Of a DNA stretch of 64,000 nucleotides, positions 55,776-64,000 are shown piece by piece. Below the pieces are notes generated by a model. That model had not been told where the DNA came from. It made no database searches and was given only the letters and a program-made list of their open reading frames with translations. The translations under genes were made by a program, and so were the position numbers. The stretch covers positions 417,083 through 481,082 of the forward strand of contig KL197720.1 of assembly GCA_000697665.1 (NCBI GenBank). The letters are read 5' to 3'. The DNA comes from Jaapia argillacea MUCL 33604 (Eukaryota > Basidiomycota > Agaricomycetes > Jaapiales > Jaapiaceae). How positions within the stretch are numbered: the stretch's first letter is position 1; the number at the start of each line of letters is the position of its first letter.

Positions 55776-58529
55776 ATGTTTGCTTCTCGTTTAGCTCAGA
55801 CTCGACCTGCTTGTCGGTCGGCGATGCAGAATACTGCTCGCACCCAGTCCACCCAGCCTGCAATCTCCTTTCAACGCCACATCGTGCCTACGCTCCCCCG
55901 TTTACCGGTGCCAGACCTTAGACAAACTCTCCTTAGGTATCTAACCTCAATAGAGCCTTTTCTCCACGAGGATGAAGCAGCTGGTGGGAAGCCCTTTGAT
56001 GAGAGTCACTTGGAGCAGGCAGAGTGGTTGAAAACCCTCCCCCGAAAGGCGAATATCACTTGGAAACTTCACGACCGTCTTCGTGGTGAGTACGAATCGT
56101 GATATATGTCGGTGGTCTGCCGTTACTAAGAATATGTGCCAAAGAGCTTGAGAAAACCTCGCCAAATAACTGGCTAGACGATAATTTTTGGCTCAACAAG
56201 GCATATCTCGAAGGACGCGACCCCATTCTCATCAATTCGAATTGGTGGTTGTCTCTACAACACGATGACAACATTCCCGAGCACATACTCAGAGGATTGT
56301 CGAAGCCAAATCTGTCAGGGATCACTATGTGGCAGGTTCGCAGAGCTGCGTGGCTGGTCCATCGGATACTTCTCTTCAAGCGTAAGTTGAAACTGTGAGT
56401 GACCTTCTTGCCCTTGGCGTCCTGTTTCTCACATATCTCGGATCATAGACAGGAAGTCTGGCCCGATACTACTCGTACTGGTATGAATCACCGCCGTTCT
56501 ACTGAAGTCTTCTAACACACCCCTGCCTTAGGTATCTGGTTCCGCCACTCCGTCTCCCAAATATTCAACGTCTGTCGAGTTCCCGGAGACCCATGCGATA
56601 AAATCACACCAGTGCCAGCAGATAACGTTCCCGCCAAACACCAAATACTCGTCATGGTTAGAGACTGGTTCTACGTTATTGACGTTTACGACGAGAATGG
56701 CAGGGAGAACACAGCGGCGGTGATTGAGACGAAGTTGTTGGCGATTGTTGCAGATGTTGAGACGAGGTTGGAAAATGGGGAGAAGGCTGTTCCTGTAGGG
56801 TTGTTAACCGCGGATCGGAGAGATACATGGGCATCGGTTCGTGTTTTGACTTCGTCTTTACCCCTCCACAGTCGTTGATGAAGTTGAATCCCTCTTAGAA
56901 CCTCCATCACCTGCGCTCACTTGACAAGAGAAACATCGAACATATGAATGCCATCCACAACACTCTCTTTGCCCTTTCCCTAGATGGCTACACGCATACC
57001 CTCCCAGGCCTCCCACACTCTTCGTCCGAAGCGGAGCCAATCCTCACCCCTATACCAGACGACGAAGCTAGGCTATCCCCCTCGCCGCAACGTCCTTCTC
57101 CATCGACGTCTGAACTTAAAACAGAATTCGAAATCACCCCATTGACCACCTCGGTGCAGCCAGAGCTTTCCCCTCCCCATTCAGCAGCACCATCGCAGTC
57201 AGCAGCGCCCAACCCTAATCTCGTTCCATCCTTACCCCCTCCTGGCGCCCCCCTCGAATTGGACGCAGCCCTCCACAACTTCCGTTCCGGCCGACATGGC
57301 CACAACCGCTTCTTCGATAAACCATTCACCCTAATCGTCGAATCTAACACACGCGCAGGTGTCAATGGCGAACACTCTGTAGTCGATGCTCTCGTACCCA
57401 GCATCGTCGCAGAGTTCGCTATTGTTGAAGGAGTCGAGCGCGAGGCCTTCAGCTTGGCAGATCCTGAGATGAACGGAAGCAAACCGACGAGGAAAGTGGT
57501 TGGGTGGAAGAGGTTGGATTGGGTTGTGGATGAAAAAGTGGAGAAGGCTTGTGTGGAGGCGGGAGAGCGGGCGAAGGCGTTGGTTGAGGATTCGGACGAT
57601 AGCGTTCTTTGGTACGGAGATTATGGTGCTGACTGGATCAAAGACAAATGTAAGCGTCTACTCCACATTTGCATAAGAATCTGTGCTTGACCCCTCATCG
57701 TTCTTTGTAGCCAAGTTATCTCCAGATGCTTATATCCAGATGGCTCTTCAGCTCGCATGGTACAAGAACCAAGGATACTTCACCGCAGTGTATGAAACGG
57801 CCTTAACACGGATATTCAAGCACGGCCGGACGGAGACTATACGAAGTTTCACAACTGAGAGTCGAGCGTTCGTCCTCGGCATGATGGATCCATCGACCTC
57901 AGTAAATCTATTCCTATTGTTTCCCATCTATTCCCCGCGTCTGATTCACTGACATGCTTCCCTCATCGCCTCCCTCCAGCCGATCGCCCGCTTCCGTCTC
58001 CTACAACGCGCCGTCCAGTCACACGTCGCTCTCACTCGCCAAGCTGCAACCGGCCAGGGTATCGATCGCGTTCTCATGGCCATGTCGGTGATGGATGTCC
58101 ACCAAGCATGTCAGTTATTCAAACATCCACTTTTCAAACGGAGCCAGGAGTGGAAGTTGAGTACGAGCGGGTTGAGTGCTGGGCATCTTTTCAGGGGGAC
58201 TGGGTAAGTTGTTATCGGTTGTGTTACGGCGGAACATTGATGTTTATGGCTGTTCAATAGGTTTGGAGCCGCGTATCATGATGGTTATGGCATCAACTGT
58301 GAGTATCTTTGGTCTTCGTTGGTTCCACATCATACTTGTGGTCTCATATCATTGTGATTCAGATTTAGCAGGGCCTGAGATCATTAAGTTTGGGATTGAG
58401 TCCAAGTACTCCTGTCCGAAAACTTCAACTGGCAAGTTCAAGGAAGATCTGAAGGATGCCCTGCGAGAGATGAGGCTGGCTTGTGTTGAAGGTCTTGCCG
58501 ACTTGAGTGGTGTTCAGGCTCGGCTTTGA
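55776..58529 (+). CDS. CAT2: carnitine O-acetyltransferase with dual targeting signals
   Basis: Multi-exon gene from ATG 55,776 to 58,529. The N-terminus (MFASRLAQTRPACRSAMQNT) is Arg/Ser-rich without acids, a mitochondrial presequence; a second Met lies 15 residues on. The core follows the choline/carnitine acyltransferase fold: LPRLPVPDLRQTLLRYL, NWLDDNFWLNKAYLEGRDPI, ITMWQVRRAAWLVHRILLFK, CRVPGDPCDKI, ADRRDTWAS, the catalytic His in NGEHSVVDAL, then YIQMALQLAWYKNQGYFTAVYET and TRIFKHGRTETIRS. A Ser/Pro-rich insert of about 90 residues (57,010-57,270) precedes the catalytic His. The last residues are ARL, a peroxisomal PTS1 variant. Interconverts acetyl-CoA and acetylcarnitine between peroxisome and mitochondrion, as yeast Cat2 does. 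Confidence 0.88.
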
Positions 58530-58653
58530 AGGGTTGGGTGATGCTAGAATATTTTGCTCATAATACTAGGAGAACTTCCCTTGGAGTAATCATCTCATTT
58601 GACTGAGACTATACATTGAAAAAATAAATGGAAAATGATGTTACATTCCTGCC

Positions 58654-61385
58654 TTACTTAAGGCTATTGAAAACACCAGAGTCTATCCAAGACTCCTCAC
58701 CCCACTCTGTTGCCATCTGACCAACCAAAGTCTCAGCAGCAACACCTTCAAGAAAACCCCTGTTAGTCACAATATACATTCCCAGTTTAAAACGAGTCAG
58801 TAAGACATTTGTTCGCCTTAGACTGCTCAAAAAACCAATTGCCCTGGTTCGGACAAGAGAGACAATAATGTAGTTGTCCTCATTCCCTGGCAGATATTAG
58901 TTGGATCAAGTTCTAGGTTGCAAAAGTAGAAAACAAACCTTGAAAGGAATCCACAGTAAAACACTTGTCATTCCACTCCATATTCTTAGTCTTGAGCCCA
59001 TTTTCAAGCTCACTACGTTGAGCAGAATATGGTGTGATAATCCGATATTTCTTGTCTTCAGATTGAAGTTTATGGGCTATCTGAAGAACTGTATTGCACT
59101 CTTCTATGTTCTTGAAAGGATTATCAGATACTTAAAAGGTTTTACAAGGTAAATGGTCAACATACCATCCAGCCATCACCATTGGCCATTTCCTGGCCAT
59201 TTACTACATCAATAAAGTAGCATGATGTAGTGTTGACAATGGGATGTTGTGGGTTTGAGTTGAGTTGGCCTTCATATACAGCCTTTGAAATAAAGTCCCC
59301 AACTTGAGGGGGCATACGGTCTAAAAAATATATTCTTAGCATCAATATATCAGATTTATGAAAAGCCTTACATTGAGTATCAAGAAGTTTGGCAGAACTT
59401 CGCAAATGGGGAACTTCAAAAATACTGAGAGGGTCTTCTCTGCTATCTTGACTGTGAGGTGGTACTATAATATAATAGTTAGAAATAGAATGAAACCAGA
59501 TTTAGTAGAGCCACTCACATTGTTTATCATCACCTATGAAGCATACTTTCTGAAGCCTTCCACCAAATTTGGTGAAAATAGGAGTATAGGTACCCAGTGT
59601 AATCTGACTAGCTTCATCGACTACAAGAATTGAGATAGGAATGTGTTTGATAATGTTTTTGAGAACTTGAGGATTTAAAAGCATATTGATTGTTGAAAGA
59701 ACAACATGGCAGTTGTTGAGCAATGCACGCATAGTGGCATATGGCTTGATAAAATCATCGGAGCGAATTATGTTATTGGCAATTTTGGTGTAGAGATGTT
59801 CATGCCTGAAAAACATCAGGTGTTTATAATTGAATACTCAAACTAAGCTTGACTTACCAATCAAAGTGAAAATCTTTTGAAACAAGGAGTTTCCAATCAT
59901 GAAAATCAGTAGATACTAGCTTTTCAGCAATGTTTTTAACAGCAACATTGGACTGAGCTACTAGCCAAATCCCAGATCGACCAGAAGCTAGGGCAGAGGA
60001 GGTGAAGGCAGCAATGACACTGGTCTTTCCAGTACCAGGAGGACCTTGAATGATAGTGATACGAGAGTTGTCTGTGTTGGACAGCATAGTATTGACTGCA
60101 TGTGTTTGAGATGAATTTAAGGAAAGGTGAGATTTTTGTGAAGTTTGATATGAGATATATTGGCTTGATTTTCTGGATGGAGGGAAATTGATTGATTGAT
60201 TGGGATAATAAATGAACTGAAGCCATGGATTTTTCTGGATCTGATCTTGAGAAGATAGAGCAGCAAGAGTAGTGGTAACCTGTGAGGCCTCTGCATGGGT
60301 GGAATCATCCTGACCAACAGTGGAGATAGATATGATTTCTTTGCCTTCAAGAGGAATAGATGGTGTAATGCGTGCAACTCGTCCAGTAATACTGGTAGCC
60401 TGGCCAGTGACAGTGAAAGGTCCCTCAGGTCCTTCCACTTTGATTCTGACATGCTACAAAACCCCTATCAGTTTCAAAGTATTTAGGAAACTAAAAGCCA
60501 TACCTGATCAGCACCTGATACACGCAACCGATTCTGGTACCGCTCAGCAGTCACAACCATTGTATTTCCAGAAGCTTGGATGTTATTGACACTATGAGTC
60601 AATTCTGATACAACAGATTGTATATCTGAACCCCAACGAGGGTGGCTCATAAGCTCCTGCAAACAGGTGAGAAAACAGAATAGTTCAAGGATAATGAGAA
60701 CACCCACTTCATGAGACTTCCCAACAGTATTTATCTTCATAGCATCCTTGAAATGATCTTTCATAGCAGGAAGGGCTGCAATGTATTGAGCCAACCAGGC
60801 TTGCTGGATAAGCTCTGCAACATTTGTGGGATATATTGCAGGGTTGAATAGAGATGTGATGTTGTCCTCATAGATCTGGGAATCTGTGAAGTGTTGGAGG
60901 GCAAATCGAACCGAGGTGAGTGGAAGACGATCTGTCTTCCGGATGGGTAAAGCTGACTGGATATCAACTCCGTTGGTGATGTGGAGGAGATGATCGTGGT
61001 ACATGGGCACCACAATCCTCTCCATGCTGAACCCATATACCTCCCGGCTCGTGCCTGTCAAGACTCGCTGTTCGAACAGGTCGCGCGCTTGTGAGCGCTG
61101 CGGGGTGCTCGAAACGCCAGCCTTGCGTGGTTGGAGGCGCCTGTTGGAGCTACTAAGCTCCACAATCAATGCTTCGGATGCGATACAGAAGGCAAGGGCG
61201 ACGAGCGTGCCGTTCACGGGTCTAGAGTACGCGGCGGCGATTCCGATGGGGTGAGGATGGGTGGTGAGGAAATCGTCAAGGATCGTGGGCGTCAGGGACG
61301 ATTCGGAGATGGTGCGAATGGTGATGGGAGGGTGTTCTTCGTCGATCAGGGATTGATGTATGGTTCGTTTCGGTGCTGGAGGCAT
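58654..61385 (-). CDS. UPF1-like superfamily 1 helicase
   Basis: Minus-strand multi-exon gene from ATG 61,385 to the stop at 58,654, about 800 residues. The N-terminal third (from MPPAPKRTIHQSLIDEEHPP) has no named domain but resembles the Agaricomycete helicases of this kind. Helicase motifs in order: Walker A GPPGTGKTSVIAAF (motif I), AQSNVAVKNIAEKL (Ia), VVDEASQI (II), GDDKQLPP (III), LLDTQYRMPP (IV), then RIITPYSAQR and VDSFQGNEDNYIIVSLVRT (V), RRTNVLLTR (VI). All core residues are present, so it should be active; RNA and DNA are both possible substrates. The sequence from about 58,600 to 60,900 is clearly AT-richer than the flanks, and the first exon is GC-richer. Convergent with carnitine acetyltransferase, 124 bases apart. 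Cellular role unknown. Confidence 0.85.
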
Positions 61386-61648
61386 ATTTGCGTTGTGAGG
61401 GTGAGAGACGAAGGGACCTAAGACACGTTTTCACCACCCTGGGAACGGCGAAGGGTGCGCACAATGAATTGCCCTACCGCTGCATAGAGCGAGACATTAT
61501 TTACACAAGCTAGGACACGATATGATCCTGGTTGAACAGCGGAACATAATTCCAGCTTCGCACTGGACATGGCCTGCGATACGACGCTTGCCACTCACGA
61601 GACGATACACTTTGTGAAGAATAAACCCAGAACCCAATCTCACCACAA
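61386..61648. other. short intergenic region
   Basis: Lies between two minus-strand genes; holds the helicase promoter. No further feature seen. Confidence 0.5.
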
Positions 61649-62971
61649 TCAACCGCCCCCATTGAACACCGGCTCGAAGTTCATGCCTTGACCGTTGAAC
61701 ATGTTCAGATCGGCCGGGGTCATGTTCTTCGCCGCCATCTCCGGTATCATAAACCCAAACATCCCAACCTGTTGTTCCAACGCTAACCTCGTCTTACTCT
61801 TCACCTCCTTCCCATCCTCCCCGACGGTACTCTCGTACTCGCTCCCCACTCGCCTCTCCTTGAATACCCTGTCGATCTCCTCCACGATCCCCCAGATCCA
61901 CCTCCGAACCCGCATGCTTTGGGTTCGATGGACGTGACTCAGATAGAGAAGCCAGTCCGCATCATGTGGTGACTCGACTTCATTGGCCATGCACAAGCCG
62001 TTTCTTTGAGCTGCGGCATACTCATGGGAGAGGGGAACAGCCCAACCGAGGGCGAGGACTAGAGCACGAGCATGGGGTTGGAATTTGCTGAGAGCAGAGT
62101 AGCGCAGGAGCCGGCATGTGGAAGTGAGAGCGATATACGATGCAGTGGACAGGTAAGGGAGGAAGAGTTGGATAATGTCCGTGGGGAGGGTCGTGATCGC
62201 GTCATGTGTTTCCGATGGCTGCGACCCGAGGATGGCAAGTCGACTTGGAGCAACTGTCGAATGGAATCTTGGAAATCTGAAGGGAGAGTCAATTTATGAT
62301 GACATCGAGATGAAAAGCTGCACCCACACGTCGGGCCTATTCAAAGCCCATGCCAAATCACTTGACTTGAATGCTTTCCAATCGAACTGGTTCAACCCTG
62401 GGTCGTTGTGCGAGGTTTTCCAGAAGGATGTCAAATCAACTTTCTCAGGGCCGATGGTCTCGTAGTTGATGTGCGGAAGGCGTCCGGAATCGGCCCCTGG
62501 AAGAGGTCGACCGATGACGAACATGATTTCGCAGAGCCTGGTGAATGAATCGACGGAGTTGTCTTCGCATCGCATAACACGACGGAGGAGAGAAGCGCAG
62601 GTGGAGTGGCACATCATGAACTGGTGGACCAATATGAGAATGAGATGAAAAGAAACTGTAGATGAGACGTACTGTTCCATTATCGCTCTCCCACACAACG
62701 GTCACAGGGACGAATCGGTGCATCCCTCCAAACATATTCGCATCTGAATGTATATCGCGCACCTCAGAAAGGCTACGGGTCAAGGTTGGGGTCACGAAAA
62801 CATACCGAAGAATTCGAATTGGCTAACAACGCCCATAAGCCTGTCCGAGATTCCGGTGGCCCATTGGAAGTAGTTGAACTGCTTGGGTGTTAAGACGCCT
62901 TCAGGAATGGGGCGAGGGAACATAGCCCCGGGACCAGGAGTAAAGGGAAGGCGGCAGATGGAGCAGGACAT
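61649..62971 (-). CDS. F-box protein with Cys-pair N-terminus
   Basis: Predicted coding parts (minus) start MSCSICRLPFTPGPGAMFPR at 62,971, with introns near 62,745-62,805, 62,620-62,675 and 62,285-62,335, and end at 61,649. The CSIC pair near the start could take part in a small zinc site, but too few further Cys/His are seen to name it. The central part has EKVDLTSFWKTSHNDPGLNQ and FDWKAFKSSDLAWALNRPDV. The F-box-like segment is ITTLPTDIIQLFLPYLSTAS followed by YIALTSTCRLLRYSAL, in the C-terminal half, which is unusual because the box is commonly N-terminal. It is unrelated in sequence to the array F-box genes at 229-14,852. Members of this layout are common in mushrooms. A longer frame from 63,034 was rejected because a TATA box lies inside it. 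Confidence 0.75.
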
Positions 62972-63019
62972 GGTGGCAATATGGATGAGACAGGTGCAAA
63001 TCGACTTGGAGTCGATCCC

Positions 63020-63025
63020 TTTATA
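63020..63025 (-). promoter_or_regulatory. TATA-like box of the F-box gene
   Basis: TATAAA on the minus strand, about 50 bases before the ATG at 62,971; it favours that start over the upstream ATG at 63,034. Confidence 0.5.
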
Positions 63026-63034
63026 ACCCTCCAA

Positions 63035-63492
63035 AGCTGGTCAGGAAAGGGATTTGCTGCACCTTAGTGGGGGTCAGCCATCGGCACATGTCGAACTTGA
63101 GTGCCACCACCCTTTACATCCGACACAATGAGAAGAAAATATTCCATCAGGTCAAAGGAGAAGCGGAGGGCAATGCGATGTAACATTGCTCCCTATTGTT
63201 ATCTGGCTGCTGCAGTGGACTCGGGAAATGGCGAGGTGGCCTGTGGGTGAAGTAGTGGGCCGAGATTCAGAATCCAGGCAAGCGTCCCCAGCTTGAGCAT
63301 ATGTGAAGCTTTGTGAATCAGGTGGAGAGGTTCCAACCGTATTGCCCGTGAGTGCTTGAGTGCTTAGTGCCAAGGGTTTGACCTGGAAGCACTGGCCTGC
63401 CGGCGTGGCGGAGGATCACGAATGCAGCATCCCAACATCGAGAAACCCAACAACTGCCTTCGCGAAATTTCGCTTGCTCTCTTCGATCCCTC
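63035..63492. other. divergent promoter region
   Basis: Lies between the F-box gene (minus) and the SGD1-like gene (plus). No gene recognised; the minus frames here do not resemble known proteins. Confidence 0.4.
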
Positions 63493-64000
63493 ATGTCTAA
63501 AAACACTAGGATTCGTCTTCCCCAATTGCTCCAAGACGAAATCGACGGCTCTAACGGTAGTGCCCCCTCCGTCAGATCGTTTTATTGGTGCTGAATGAAC
63601 TCTTTGACACAGAAGGTTCGGCCCACTCTCGTCACCTCCGCCGCAAACCAAAAGGCCAGCTTTCCAGGAGAGATGCCAGAAAACAGGACCGCGAAGACAA
63701 GAAGAAGCGAAAGGCCGAATTCTACGCACGTCCTTCTACACACCACGTACCAAAGCGTCATGCAGACCAAGCAGACCATGTCGACTCCCCAAATCGAAAG
63801 AAGGCGAAACTGAGTAAAGAAGCACCCGTAGCAGCTCCTGCCAAGTCCAGCTTGGTCCCCGCCCCCACGAAGTCTATAAAACATCTACACGGAGAGCATA
63901 AGCAAGAAACAAAAATCCTCGGGAAGCCAAAGACCGCTTTGGAAAAACTGGCAGCTCGGACCGAACCCACGTCTGCTCTCATACCATCCCGGTCTGGAAC
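63493..64000 (+). CDS. SGD1: N-terminal part of an SGD1/NOM1-like nucleolar protein, cut by the window end
   Basis: Exon 63493-63556 (MSKNTRIRLPQLLQDEIDGS) joins across an intron to an exon from 63,613 that stays open to the window edge. It encodes very basic sequence: RHLRRKPKGQLSRRDARKQD then REDKKKRKAEFYARP, and later KTALEKLAARTEPTSALIPS. The pattern of a basic N-terminus with an LSRRDARKQ-type motif fits the start of Sgd1/NOM1 proteins, which carry a MIF4G and an MA3 domain further on and act in 18S rRNA maturation. Those domains would lie outside the window, so the identification is tentative. Confidence 0.5.

Noticed and set aside
1-64000. tRNA, rRNA or retroelement
   Set aside because: Scanned for tRNA T-arm motifs, reverse-transcriptase signatures and long terminal repeats; none found by eye. 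A tRNA scan would settle the first point.

Overview
The window looks like a chromosomal segment of a filamentous basidiomycete, most likely an Agaricomycete. Nearly every gene is broken by several short introns (about 45-65 bases) with GT...AG ends. The gene families are typical of that class: F-box proteins in local arrays, a velvet factor, a three-repeat paladin, a Mid2-like wall sensor, a VTC polyphosphate polymerase, Rds1-type ferritin-like proteins and polytopic membrane proteins known mainly from mushrooms. No rRNA, tRNA, CRISPR or viral element was recognised.

Region 1 (1-15,100) is an accessory, duplication-rich stretch. Three four-exon F-box paralogues (229-1718, 4539-6132, 13297-14852) share exon lengths and splice phases. 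Genes 2 and 3 are the closest pair, and each is preceded by a copy of the same degraded minus-strand gene (about 2500-3850 and 11,054-12,486). A relic of F-box exon 1 sits at 10,865-10,950, where the duplication predicts a fourth copy. Between the two units lie a non-autonomous DNA transposon with CACTG ends and a 3-base target duplication (6668-8174) and a minus-strand membrane protein gene (8681 to about 9812).

Region 2 (15,100-38,100) is mostly single-copy host genes: a triple CX5R paladin-like phosphatase with an 8-base micro-exon, a velvet regulator, a Mid2-like sensor, VTC4 (minus), a MurG/arabinokinase-like glycosyltransferase with a damaged C-terminal core, an Avt3-type vacuolar amino-acid transporter and one low-complexity hypothetical gene. 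VTC4, Avt3 and the wall sensor together suggest vacuole and cell-surface physiology, but this is only proximity.

Region 3 (38,400-48,900) is a second duplicated module, all on the minus strand: two group A flavoprotein monooxygenases flank two copies of a polytopic membrane protein. One membrane copy (43,911-45,547) is intact; the other (41,340-42,538) is decayed. The roughly 0.8 kb upstream regions of both membrane genes remain clearly alike.

Region 4 (49,300-64,000) is compact housekeeping sequence: FRA10AC1-like, an Rds1-like ferritin-fold secreted protein, a DNAJC8/Spf31-like J protein, RMI1 (minus), a carnitine acetyltransferase carrying both mitochondrial and peroxisomal targeting signals (divergent from RMI1), an AT-richer UPF1-like SF1 helicase (minus), an F-box protein with a Cys-pair N-terminus (minus), and the start of an SGD1/NOM1-like nucleolar protein cut by the window end. 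Intron boundaries were read by eye from splice signals and frame continuity; they are predictions.
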